A DNA stretch of 64,000 nucleotides. Origin: Desulfovibrio sp. (GTDB taxonomy: Bacteria > Desulfobacterota > Desulfovibrionia > Desulfovibrionales > Desulfovibrionaceae). Made by a program: the position numbers and the translations under genes. Under the pieces are notes generated by a model, which made no database searches, was not told the DNA's origin, and worked only from the letters and a program-made list of their open reading frames with translations. Where the stretch lies: positions 174,142 to 238,141 of the forward strand of contig JACQYS010000017.1 in NCBI GenBank assembly GCA_016208105.1. Direction: 5' to 3'. Every line of letters starts with the position of its first letter. Within the stretch, counting starts at the first letter, position 1. This document shows, in pieces, positions 37,337 to 45,631 of the stretch.

Positions 37337-38368
37337 GTGACTGAAAAACGCATTTTCGTACGCGACCTGTCCGTGGGAGACCAGGTACGCGAGTGTTTCC
37401 TGCTGGTACAGGCCACCAAAGGCCAGTCCCGCAACGGTCCCTTCTGGTCGCTCAAGCTCCAGGACGCCTCTGGTTCCATTGAAGCCAAGCTCTGGTACCC
37501 GGCCTCCCAGGCCTTCGAAGAGCTTCCCCACGGCCAGTTCGTCATCGCCGCCGGAACCGTCACCTCGTACCGCGACCAGCCCCAACTCAACCTCGACAGT
37601 CTGTCCGCCCTGGGGGCCTCTCCGGAAGGCATCGACTTTAGCCATTTTCTGCCCGAAAGTACTGAAAAGCCAGAATCGCTCTATGCCAAGCTCGAGGAGT
37701 TCCTTTCTATAAACATTGGCCACGCTCCCTGGAGACGCTTCTGCCGCAAGGTGCTCTCCGACCCGGAGATTCGGGAGAAGCTCCTGGCCGCGCCCGGCGC
37801 CAAGGCCATGCACCACGCCTACCGGGGGGGACTTTTGGAGCACACCCTGGCAGTGTGCAAGGTTGTCCTCTCGCTCTGTCAGCTTTACCCCGAGCTTGAT
37901 CGCGATACCCTGTTGGCAGCAGCGGCCTTCCACGACATGGGAAAGGCTTGGGAAATCTCCTCCGGGCTTACCAGGGAATACACGGATGAAGGCCAGATGC
38001 TCGGCCACATCGTAATCGGCATGACGCTTCTGGAACCGTTCATGCGAAAGGCCAAGAACCTCGACCCGGCTCTCATCCTGCACTTTAAGCACATGCTGGT
38101 GAGCCATCATGGTGAACTTATGTTCGGTTCACCCAAAACCCCCATGACTCCCGAGGCCATGATCCTGCACTTCGCGGACAACATCGACGCCAAGGTGCAC
38201 CAGTTCCTCGGCGCGGTGGAAGACCCGGAGAAAATCGGCGTAACCGGTTTCGTGCGCGCCCTGGACCGGTACGTGTACAACCCCGCGCGGGTGAAACCTG
38301 ACAATGGCGCGGCGAGAAAACTACAGGAAAAAGGGCCTTCCCAATGTTCGTTACCTTTGAAGGTGTAG
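37337..38368 (+). CDS. OB-fold/HD-domain protein, YhaM-like 3'-5' exoribonuclease
   Basis: A 343-residue protein: an OB-fold nucleic-acid-binding domain (residues 1-95; SLKLQDASGSIEAKLW) followed by an HD hydrolase domain with His169 (LLEHTL), His199-Asp200 (AAFHDMGKA) and MLVSHHGELMFGSP. This is the architecture of YhaM, a 3'-5' exoribonuclease. The GTG at 37337 is preferred because GGAGG lies 7 bases upstream; the open frame to 37232 lacks family similarity. Its last 25 bases overlap tmk, indicating coupling. Confidence 0.88.
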   Translation: MTEKRIFVRDLSVGDQVRECFLLVQATKGQSRNGPFWSLKLQDASGSIEAKLWYPASQAFEELPHGQFVIAAGTVTSYRDQPQLNLDSLSALGASPEGIDFSHFLPESTEKPESLYAKLEEFLSINIGHAPWRRFCRKVLSDPEIREKLLAAPGAKAMHHAYRGGLLEHTLAVCKVVLSLCQLYPELDRDTLLAAAAFHDMGKAWEISSGLTREYTDEGQMLGHIVIGMTLLEPFMRKAKNLDPALILHFKHMLVSHHGELMFGSPKTPMTPEAMILHFADNIDAKVHQFLGAVEDPEKIGVTGFVRALDRYVYNPARVKPDNGAARKLQEKGPSQCSLPLKV

Positions 38369-38988
38369 AAGGCTCGGGTAAGTCCACCCAGATAGCCCTG
38401 GCCGAAAGCTGGCTCAGGGGGCTCAGGCGCGAGGTGCTCACCACCCGCCAGCCAGGCGGCTGCGCCTTGGGTCTGGAACTGCGCCGTATCCTGCTGGACG
38501 CGCGCAACACCCACCTAGACCCGACGGCCGAGCTCTTCATGTACCTGGCGGACCGGGCCCAGCATGTGGCCGAGGTGATCCGCCCTGCCCTGGCCGCAGG
38601 AAAGGTGGTGCTGTGCGACCGCTACCACGACTCGACCGTGGCCTACCAGGGATACGGCCGGGGGCTTGACGTAGAGCGCCTGATACACCTGGGCGAGATG
38701 GCCACCGGTGGTCTGGTCCCGGATATCACCGTGATCCTGGACTTGTCCGCGGAGGAAGGGCTCGCCAGGGCCAAGGGCCGAAACAAGGCCGCCGGAGCCT
38801 GCCAGGCTGAAGGGCGTTTCGAAGCCCTGACCATCGACTTCCACCAGCGCGTACGGGACGGTTTCTTGTCACTGGCCGCTCGGGAACCCGGACGTTTCAC
38901 CGTGGCCGACGCCTCGGGGGTTCCCCAGGCCGTGTTCGAACGCATCCGCGCCGCCATCGAGGCCCGCCTGGGCAGCCAGACCCCGTAA
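38344..38988 (+). CDS. tmk: Thymidylate kinase
   Basis: Phosphorylates dTMP to dTDP. The 214-residue protein has the P-loop GVEGSGKST (7-15), the DR motif CDRYHDSTVAYQGYGRG and a lid region LARAKGRNK. It starts inside the end of the YhaM-like gene and ends well before the ABC transporter genes. The first 14 residues (MFVTFEGVEGSGKS) agree with the family start. Confidence 0.95.
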   Translation: MFVTFEGVEGSGKSTQIALAESWLRGLRREVLTTRQPGGCALGLELRRILLDARNTHLDPTAELFMYLADRAQHVAEVIRPALAAGKVVLCDRYHDSTVAYQGYGRGLDVERLIHLGEMATGGLVPDITVILDLSAEEGLARAKGRNKAAGACQAEGRFEALTIDFHQRVRDGFLSLAAREPGRFTVADASGVPQAVFERIRAAIEARLGSQTP

Positions 38989-39103
38989 GTTTCACCCTGA
39001 ATTCCCGTTCCCCGGGAAAGGCCACGCCAGCCTAGAAAAGGCTTTTCTGCGCTCAATGTTTCAGGCTAGGAAGACACCATCCCCGGTTTCCAGGAGGTTT
39101 TCA

Positions 39104-39904
39104 ATGATTCGCCGCACCCTGCTCGTTCTGATCGTCGCGGTCTTCGCCGCCCAGGCGGCGCTGGCTCAGACTGCCTTCGACATCAACAAGCAAAGCCTGC
39201 TCACCGAGATCGCAAGCCGCAAGAAACTGGTTGTGGGCATGGAGCTCAAATATCCGCCCTTCGAATCCACCGACGCCAAAGGCCAGCCCATCGGCCTGGA
39301 TGTGGAGCTGGCCAGGCTCGCAGCAAAAGACCTGGGCGTGGAATTAGAAATCAAGGACATGGAGTGGACCGGGCTCATTCCGGCCCTGCAGACCGGAAAA
39401 ATCGACATCATCATCTCCGGCATCACAGGCACCCTGGAACGGGCAAAGACCATCACCTTCACCAGCGCCTACTTCACCACGGGCCTGTGCGCCCTGCTCT
39501 CCAGCAAGCGCGCCCCGGACGTAACCAAAGTGGAGGAGCTTAACGACGCCAAGCGTGTCATTGCGGTCAAGACCGGAACCACCTCCGACCTCTTGGCCTC
39601 CAAGCGCTTTCCCAAGGCCACCATCAACCGCTACAAGGACGAATCCGCCTGCGTGCAGGAAGTGGTCAACGGCCGGGCCGATGCTTTCATCTACGACCAG
39701 CTCTCCATCGCCAAACACCTGAAGGAATACCCCGGCGTCACCAAGGCCATCCTGACCCCGTTCACCTATGAGCCCTTCTGCATCGCCATGCGCAAAGGCG
39801 ACTTCGACCTGTGGAACTGGTTCGAGATGTTCGTGTCCCTGCGCAAGGCCGACGGCACCCTGGATGATTTGCGCAAACAGTTCGTGCAGCCCCTGTTGCA
39901 GTAA
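39104..39904 (+). CDS. Amino-acid ABC transporter, substrate-binding protein
   Basis: A 266-residue periplasmic receptor of the polar amino-acid family (SBP family 3). The signal peptide ends near QAALAQ; then come KLVVGMELKYPPFE, GLDVELARLAAKDL and IDIIISGITGTLERAKTI. The start at 39104 has AGGAGG. The permease gene follows 45 bases later, but no ATPase gene is present nearby, so the pair must share an ATPase encoded elsewhere. The substrate is probably a polar amino acid, not determinable further. Confidence 0.93.
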   Translation: MIRRTLLVLIVAVFAAQAALAQTAFDINKQSLLTEIASRKKLVVGMELKYPPFESTDAKGQPIGLDVELARLAAKDLGVELEIKDMEWTGLIPALQTGKIDIIISGITGTLERAKTITFTSAYFTTGLCALLSSKRAPDVTKVEELNDAKRVIAVKTGTTSDLLASKRFPKATINRYKDESACVQEVVNGRADAFIYDQLSIAKHLKEYPGVTKAILTPFTYEPFCIAMRKGDFDLWNWFEMFVSLRKADGTLDDLRKQFVQPLLQ

Positions 39905-39949
39905 CCGTCCTACTGGCCCCGGCGCCAACACGCCGGGGCCGCCAGACCA

Positions 39950-40732
39950 ATGTCCAAAATACTCTTCGTCCGCCTTGTTCTTCTTGCTGCCGCCGCCGCA
40001 GTGCTGGTCTCCATGATGTCCACCATCCACTACAACTGGAACTGGTGGGTGGTCTGGCAGTACCGGGAGCTTTTCCTCCAGGGGTTCGTAAACACCATCC
40101 TGGTCTCCTGCGGGGCCATCTGCCTGGGTCTTGTCATCGGCATCCTGGGCGGGCTCGCCCGAGTGTCCGAGAACATCTGGTTCAAGGAACTGGCCACGCT
40201 CTACGTTTGGGGATTCAGGGGCACCCCGCTGCTCACACAGATATACATCTTCTATTTCTGCTTCGCCGTTATCGTGCATGTGGACAGCCCGTTTCTCACC
40301 GGCATGGTCACCCTGGCCTTTTTCGCAGGCGCCTACATTACGGAGATGGTCCGGGCCGGAATCGAATCGATCTCGCCCGGCCAATGGGAAGCGGCCCGTT
40401 CCTCCGGTCTCACCCACGGCCAGGCGCTTCGCCACGTGATTTTTCCGCAGGCGCTCAAACGCATCATCCCCCCGGTGACCGGGCAGTTCGTTTCACTCAT
40501 AAAGGACTCCTCGCTTTTGTCCGTGATCGCCGTGCGTGAGCTGACCAAGGGAGCGGAAATCGTCAACAGCATTACCTACAAAACGTTCGAGGCCTACCTC
40601 CCGCTGGCCGTCTTCTACCTCCTGCTCACCTACCCCTTAAGCATCTTGACCTACCGTCTGGAACGGCGGATAACCTACCAATCCGCTCCGAGGAGCCGGA
40701 TGCCCGTCCAGCCTAAAGGAGCTGATCGATGA
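39950..40732 (+). CDS. Amino-acid ABC transporter, permease
   Basis: A 260-residue HisM/GlnP-type permease with about five to six membrane helices. The ATPase-coupling EAA loop reads EAARSSGLTHGQALRHVIFP, followed by QALKRIIPPVTGQFVSLIKD. It stops at 40732, overlapping the glutaredoxin gene by ATGA. The combination of an amino-acid permease with thiol-redox genes in one transcript may point to cystine or a related sulfur compound, but this is inference. Confidence 0.93.
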   Translation: MSKILFVRLVLLAAAAAVLVSMMSTIHYNWNWWVVWQYRELFLQGFVNTILVSCGAICLGLVIGILGGLARVSENIWFKELATLYVWGFRGTPLLTQIYIFYFCFAVIVHVDSPFLTGMVTLAFFAGAYITEMVRAGIESISPGQWEAARSSGLTHGQALRHVIFPQALKRIIPPVTGQFVSLIKDSSLLSVIAVRELTKGAEIVNSITYKTFEAYLPLAVFYLLLTYPLSILTYRLERRITYQSAPRSRMPVQPKGADR

Positions 40733-40980
40733 ACAAGTCCGTAAAAGTCTTTGCCCTGTCCACATGCATCCACTGCAAACACTGCAAGGAGTACCTCGAC
40801 GAACGCGGTCAGCCGTACGAATGCGTCTACGTGGACAAACTCGCGGGCGACGAACGCAAAAACACCATCGAAGAGATCAAGAAGGTCAATCCCACCCTCT
40901 CATTCCCCACGGTGATGGTGGGCGACAAGGTCATCGTCGGCTTCGACAGGCAAGAAATCGACAAAGCCCTGGAGGGATGA
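40729..40980 (+). CDS. Glutaredoxin-like protein
   Basis: An 83-residue thioredoxin-fold protein with VKVFALSTCIHCKHCKEYL: Cys13, Cys16 and Cys19, i.e. a CIHC active site with a third Cys three residues on. The conserved FPTVMVGDKVIVGF contains the cis-Pro. The ATG overlaps the permease stop. It is followed after 3 bases by a ferredoxin:thioredoxin-reductase-like gene, which is probably its electron donor, forming a Fe-S-driven redox pair. Confidence 0.93.
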   Translation: MNKSVKVFALSTCIHCKHCKEYLDERGQPYECVYVDKLAGDERKNTIEEIKKVNPTLSFPTVMVGDKVIVGFDRQEIDKALEG

Positions 40981-40983
40981 GCC

Positions 40984-41331
40984 ATGGACGCCAAGGAACT
41001 CTACGGCAAACTCAAATCCTTCCAGGAAAAGAAGGGCTACTTTTTCAATAAGGACATGGCCATGGTCATGGACCTTCTCGAGATGCTCCTGGTCAACAAG
41101 GAGCGCTACGGCCACATGGCCTGCCCCTGCCGGCTGGCCTCGGGCGACTTCGAAATGGACAAGGACATCGTCTGCCCATGCGTCTACCGCGAGAAGGACG
41201 TCGCCGAATACGGGACCTGCTTCTGCGGCCTGTACGTCACCCAGGAATGGAACGACGGCAAGGTGCCTCACCGGGTAGTGCCGGAGCGCCGCCCGCCCGA
41301 GAAAGTGCTCGCCGGTCTCGGCCTGGGATAA
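40984..41331 (+). CDS. Ferredoxin:thioredoxin reductase catalytic subunit-like protein
   Basis: A 115-residue Fe-S protein of the FTR beta-subunit family, which uses a [4Fe-4S] cluster to reduce a disulphide. The three cysteine pairs are CPC (47-49), CPC (64-66) and CFC (79-81). Plant and cyanobacterial enzymes have CHC at the third position, so the active-site His is Phe here. Spacing between pairs (14 and 12 residues) also differs from the plant form. Related FTR-like proteins are known from anaerobes. Its likely partner is the adjacent glutaredoxin. A terminator follows. Confidence 0.92.
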   Translation: MDAKELYGKLKSFQEKKGYFFNKDMAMVMDLLEMLLVNKERYGHMACPCRLASGDFEMDKDIVCPCVYREKDVAEYGTCFCGLYVTQEWNDGKVPHRVVPERRPPEKVLAGLGLG

Positions 41332-41341
41332 ACCAACCCAA

Positions 41342-41368
41342 CCCCGCCCTCCGGCGGGGTTCTTTTTT
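41342..41368 (+). terminator. Terminator of the ABC-redox operon
   Basis: CCCCGCC (41342-41348), loop CTCC, GGCGGGG (41353-41359), then TTCTTTTTT. Confidence 0.92.
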
Positions 41369-41539
41369 GGCTGCCGCGCCCACGACATGCCAGTTACGAG
41401 AATTTTTCCATTCTCCATTCCCGAACGCAGTTTATGGACGATTTGCCCCTAAATCCCCGTGATTACTATTGACTCTTTTCGCATCTTTGCTAACGTGCCA
41501 AGAAACGGAGGCCTTTTTAACCTTAACACTCCGGAACAT

Positions 41540-42187
41540 ATGAAAAAAATCAGGATACTCCTTGCAGAGGATATGGAAATCGTTCGCAAGGGGCTGAAAG
41601 CGCTGCTCCTGGCGAATTCCGGATTTGAAGTCGTGGGGGAGGCCCCGGACGGCCATCTAGCCGTCAACCTGACCGGACGGCTCAACCCGGATGTGGTTCT
41701 CATGGACCTCTCGCTGCCGCGTATGGACGGAGTGGAGGCCATCGCCGAGATAAAGCGGCGCTACCCCAGGGTTCGCATCATCGCCCTCACCGCCTACGGC
41801 AAGGAAAATTATCTCACTTCGGCCGTCCAGGCCGGGGTGGATGGCTATCTGCTCAAAAACAGCCCCAGCGAGGAGCTTTTCTCGGCCATCAACGCCGTCT
41901 CCGCCGGGCAGACATATTTCTCCCGCGAAATTTCAGCTATGCTGGCCCAGGTCTGCCGTCAGGGCAACAAAACCGCTGACCCGCTGGAGCGTCTCTCCAA
42001 GAGGGAGCGGCAGGTGCTGAAGCTTGCGGCCAAAGGCCACACCAACAAGGACATCGCGGAGGCCATCTTCGTGTCCGTCAAAACCGTGGAAAAGCACAAG
42101 ACGAACTTGAAGAAAAAGCTCGGTCTGCGCAGCTCCCTGGAATTGGCCGCCTTCTGCCTTGAGAATGGATTGATCGAGGAAGATTAG
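41540..42187 (+). CDS. NarL/LuxR-family response regulator
   Basis: A 215-residue regulator: receiver at 1-120 with Asp56 (VVLMDLSLP) and a LuxR-type helix-turn-helix at about 150-212 (LSKRERQVLKLAAKGHTNKDIAE, VSVKTVEKHKTNLKKKL). The ATG at 41540 starts the receiver; the open frame to 41459 has no ribosome site. It is convergent with the HPt gene at 42216 and has no kinase beside it, so an HPt-mediated relay between the two is possible, though not shown. Confidence 0.92.
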   Translation: MKKIRILLAEDMEIVRKGLKALLLANSGFEVVGEAPDGHLAVNLTGRLNPDVVLMDLSLPRMDGVEAIAEIKRRYPRVRIIALTAYGKENYLTSAVQAGVDGYLLKNSPSEELFSAINAVSAGQTYFSREISAMLAQVCRQGNKTADPLERLSKRERQVLKLAAKGHTNKDIAEAIFVSVKTVEKHKTNLKKKLGLRSSLELAAFCLENGLIEED

Positions 42188-42215
42188 AAGACTATAATCA
42201 GCTGCAAAACTCCGG

Positions 42216-42539
42216 CTACGACTGACCAGCCTGCACGCAGGTTTCGAGTTCCGCCAGAAGACCGGAGAAATCGTCCAAAGCCGAAGAAGCCCCCTTTAGG
42301 TCTCCAGATGCGGTGCTGTCCTCCGCCCGAGCCGCCAAAGCAGCCAATTCCTCCAGGCCAAAACGCATCGCCGCTCCTTTAAGCCCATGAGCCGCCACGC
42401 GCGCGCCGTCCTTATCCTTCTTGCCAAGGGCCTGAACCGCTGCCGCGAATGATTCACGCAGCGCTGTACACACCTCCGGCATCAGTGATCTCAGCACCTC
42501 CGGGACCGCCTGGAGCATCTTTTGCGCCCGGGTGCTCAT
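42216..42539 (-). CDS. HPt phosphotransfer protein
   Basis: A 107-residue helical protein with the HPt signature AAHGLKGAAMRFG; phospho-His is residue 51. It has no other domain. It overlaps the NtrC-type regulator gene by ATGA and is the last gene of the ZraPSR-like cluster. HPt proteins normally pass phosphate from a hybrid kinase receiver to a regulator; the kinase of this cluster has no receiver, so the donor is unclear. It may drain or share phosphate with other regulators in the genome. Confidence 0.88.
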   Translation of the reverse strand: MSTRAQKMLQAVPEVLRSLMPEVCTALRESFAAAVQALGKKDKDGARVAAHGLKGAAMRFGLEELAALAARAEDSTASGDLKGASSALDDFSGLLAELETCVQAGQS

Positions 42540-43906
42540 CGTTTTGCCAGGCCAAACTTTTTTAATTTGTACTGCAATGTCCGGCGGCTGATGCCCAGGG
42601 CCTCGGCTGTTCGCTCGCGGTGTCCCTCGTTGGCTTCGAGCGCCGTCACCACAGCCAGACGCTCCGCCTCTTCGAAACTCACCGGAGCATCCCCAGCCGA
42701 CGCCTGCGGGAGGTGCTTGGCCACCGACTCCACAAGATGGGGAGGAAGCGTCTCCGGAGTCAACGTATCCGAACGTGCAAGGATTACAGAACGTTCCAGC
42801 ACGTTTTCCAGCTCGCGCACGTTTCCAGGCCAGGCATACCGGGTCAGTATGTCCAGATACGCGGGGCTCACCGACCTGACGTTCTTTTTATTTCGCGCGC
42901 CAAGCTTGGTCAATAGATACGCGACCAGCTCCGGCAGGTCCTCGATACGCTCCCGAAGGGGAGCAATTCGAATCTCCAGCACAGCGAGCCTGAAATACAA
43001 ATCTTCCCTGAACGCTCCCCTGGCAACTTCCGCCCGCAAATCGCGGTTGGTGGCCGCCAGGATGCGTACATCCGTCTGTACCGGTTTCACGGAACCAAGG
43101 GGTTCGACCGTTCGTTCCTGCAACGCCCTGAGCAGCTTGGCCTGGAGGCTGAGCGGCAGCTCTCCCACTTCGTCCAGAAAGAGCGTCCCTCCGTTCGCCA
43201 GTTGGAACCGGCCGGGTTTGTCCTTTACCGCACCGGTGAAAGCGCCCTTCACATATCCGAAGAGCTCGCTTTCCAAGAGGTCTCCGGGCAGGGCCGCGCA
43301 ATTGACCTTGATGAGCGGGTTGTCCCGTCTGGGGCTCATGGCGTGGACCAGTTCCGCCACCAGTTCCTTGCCCGTTCCGGAATCGCCGAGGATGAGAACC
43401 GTGGCTTCCGCCGGGCCCACCTGTTGCGCCAATTCCCGCACCTGGCGCATGGCCGGGCTTGCACCTATGAGCCTGGCGGCCGCATCCGTTTCGCCGACCT
43501 TGCGTTTGAGGTCGCGGTTTTCCGACAACAGCCGGCCGTATTCGAAGGCCTTGTGCAATACGGCCTTCAATTCCTCGTTGTCGGCCGGTTTGGTCAGATA
43601 ATCGAACGCTCCTCGCTTCATGGCCTCCACGGCTGATCCAACGGTACCGTAGGCCGTAAGCATCACCACCGGAAGCGCCGGGGAGATTTCCCGAATTCCA
43701 GCCAAGGCCTGCATGCCATCCATGCCGGGCATTTTCATGTCCAACAGCACCACGGACGGGCAGTTCGCGCCTGCGCAGGCGCGAAGGAGCCTGAGCCCCT
43801 CTTCAGCGGATGCGGCCTCGGACACGGACCAGCCCGCATCCTCCATGACCGCCCGGACCATCAGACGATGGCCGGGCTCGTCGTCTATGACCAGCAGTTT
43901 CTTCAT
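42536..43906 (-). CDS. NtrC-family sigma-54-dependent response regulator (ZraR-like)
   Basis: A 456-residue activator. Receiver: IDDE and phospho-acceptor Asp56 (VVLLDMKMPGMDG). AAA+ domain: Walker A GDSGTGKE at 174-181 and the sigma-54 contact loop GAFTGA at 221-226, both intact. The C-terminal Fis-type helix-turn-helix ends GHRERTAEALGISRRTLQYKL. It thus opens sigma-54 promoters from upstream sites. Two such promoters with shared palindromes are found at 47620-47738 and 51539-51640 and are its best candidate targets. Confidence 0.95.
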   Translation of the reverse strand: MKKLLVIDDEPGHRLMVRAVMEDAGWSVSEAASAEEGLRLLRACAGANCPSVVLLDMKMPGMDGMQALAGIREISPALPVVMLTAYGTVGSAVEAMKRGAFDYLTKPADNEELKAVLHKAFEYGRLLSENRDLKRKVGETDAAARLIGASPAMRQVRELAQQVGPAEATVLILGDSGTGKELVAELVHAMSPRRDNPLIKVNCAALPGDLLESELFGYVKGAFTGAVKDKPGRFQLANGGTLFLDEVGELPLSLQAKLLRALQERTVEPLGSVKPVQTDVRILAATNRDLRAEVARGAFREDLYFRLAVLEIRIAPLRERIEDLPELVAYLLTKLGARNKKNVRSVSPAYLDILTRYAWPGNVRELENVLERSVILARSDTLTPETLPPHLVESVAKHLPQASAGDAPVSFEEAERLAVVTALEANEGHRERTAEALGISRRTLQYKLKKFGLAKR

Positions 43907-43960
43907 AGGTATTCGTCAACCGACACTGTGGACTTCAACACCGATTCATCCTTTGTCCGG

Positions 43961-45628
43961 TCACCCATTTTTCTCCGACGTGAAGCTCATGCTCACCACT
44001 GTTCCCTTTCCAGGTTCGCTTTCAATATCGAGAGTTCCATGATGGTCGCGCACGATCTTGTGCACGATGGCCAATCCCAGGCCCGATCCTTCCTTGCGGG
44101 TGGTGAAGAACGGCTCCAAGGCACGGCCGCGTTCTTCCTCGCTCATGCCCCGGCCTGTGTCCGCCACGCATACCGACACCCCATCGGCAAGAACTTTACT
44201 TGAAAGCGTTATGGTCCCGCCTGCCTCGGGCATTGCGGCCAGGGAGTTGAGCACCAGATTGATGAGCGCCTGCTTGAGTCCGTCCTCGTCGGCAAGAACC
44301 TCGGGGGCTTCAAGGTCCAGGACCAGTTCGGCCCTGGCGCGTTCCAGGTCGAAGCGCATGAGCTCCCGAAGATCTCCGGCCAGGACAGCCAAGTCCACGG
44401 AGCGTGGTTCCAAGGGCCGTGGCCGGGCCAAGTACAGAAGGTCCGTAACCACCCTTCCCAGCCGGTCGGCTTCCTGGACCATGGTGTTGGCGTAGGATTC
44501 CTCCGGATCTTTTCCCTTGAGCTTGGAGGCGAAAAACTGGGCGAAGCCGCGCAAGGCACTCAGGGGATTTCGTATTTCGTGGGCCACCCCGGCGGCCAAA
44601 CGGCCCACGGCCGCAAGATGCCTGGACTGTTCCAGATCGCGCTCCAGGGACCTAAGCTGAGTACGATCGCGCACCAGCACCATGGTCTCGCCGTCCAGGG
44701 GCGCGGCCAGAGTTTCCAGGTTGCGTCCCTCAAGCTCAATCTGCACCCAGGCGCGGGATTCTCCGTGTATGTCCAGGCCCCGTCCCAGGGGAAGTTGTGC
44801 AAACGGTTTCCCCACCAGGTCCGGACCGAGGATATTCTTTGCGGCGGGGTTCACTCCCGACACCAATCCGGACGAGTCCACCGTCAGGAGGCCCTCGGGG
44901 AGCGAATCAAGAAGCTTGGAATGGAAACTCTCCAGCCTGGTGAGACGCTGCCCCTGGGCCCGGCGGCGAAGATAGGCCAGAATGAGAATCCACAAGAGCG
45001 CTGCGGTGCCCAACACGAAGCCGGTCTGCATCAGGGCGGCGTTTCTGAAGTTGGTATACTGGGCATAGTGCTCGTCCAGGCTCATGCCAACCAGAAAGTA
45101 GATCGGAGGCTGTTTGCCGGGCGGGACATCCTTGGCACCGGGGCAGAACTTGGCCATGCCGGGGCGCATGCGGGCCGCGTAGCCGAGCATGGTCATCCCA
45201 CCCATGGGCATTGACCCGAACCACTCCCCGGTGAGCGCCAGATCGGAAAGGGCCAGTGGGTCCAGAGGGACCTGGAGCTGTCCCTGGGCCTCCTTGGGAG
45301 CCGACGAAAGCAGTTGCCGGCCTTCGGCGTCGTACACGCCGATGAACAACACATCCCCGGATTCGGCCATTTCCCGGAACACGTCCTCGAGCCGTTCCCT
45401 GGCCACTTCAGGCTGCATGCGCCCGAGCATGGGCATCACGCGCATGAGGTTGGACTCCACACCCCGCAGGATGGTGCGCGCCGCGTACTGCACGTGCTGG
45501 TCGATAAGCTGGCGCTGCTCCACGAGGTTGCGCCAGGTCACGGCCGAGAGGGCCGCCCCCAGGAGCACCAGGGCCAGGGCGGCCAGGGCCAGCAGGCTTT
45601 TCGGAGTACGCGGAGAGGAAACGTCCAT
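43961..45628 (-). CDS. Membrane sensor histidine kinase, ZraS-like, Met-rich sensor
   Basis: A 555-residue kinase with membrane helices at about 11-33 and 200-220, a 165-residue periplasmic domain, a PAS domain (235-325), HisKA with AAGVAHEIRNPLSAL (His350) and an ATPase domain (NLVLNSLAAMPEAGG, GSGLGLAIV). The periplasmic part is methionine-rich: Met62, 65, 67, 71 and then Met140, 142, 145, 147, 154, 158 with Cys162. Such patches are typical of Cu(I)/Ag(I) contact in other proteins, so a soft metal ligand is possible. Partner regulator gene lies 54 bases downstream. It starts 3 bases after the previous stop. Confidence 0.93.
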   Translation of the reverse strand: MDVSSPRTPKSLLALAALALVLLGAALSAVTWRNLVEQRQLIDQHVQYAARTILRGVESNLMRVMPMLGRMQPEVARERLEDVFREMAESGDVLFIGVYDAEGRQLLSSAPKEAQGQLQVPLDPLALSDLALTGEWFGSMPMGGMTMLGYAARMRPGMAKFCPGAKDVPPGKQPPIYFLVGMSLDEHYAQYTNFRNAALMQTGFVLGTAALLWILILAYLRRRAQGQRLTRLESFHSKLLDSLPEGLLTVDSSGLVSGVNPAAKNILGPDLVGKPFAQLPLGRGLDIHGESRAWVQIELEGRNLETLAAPLDGETMVLVRDRTQLRSLERDLEQSRHLAAVGRLAAGVAHEIRNPLSALRGFAQFFASKLKGKDPEESYANTMVQEADRLGRVVTDLLYLARPRPLEPRSVDLAVLAGDLRELMRFDLERARAELVLDLEAPEVLADEDGLKQALINLVLNSLAAMPEAGGTITLSSKVLADGVSVCVADTGRGMSEEERGRALEPFFTTRKEGSGLGLAIVHKIVRDHHGTLDIESEPGKGTVVSMSFTSEKNG

Positions 45629-45631
45629 ATC

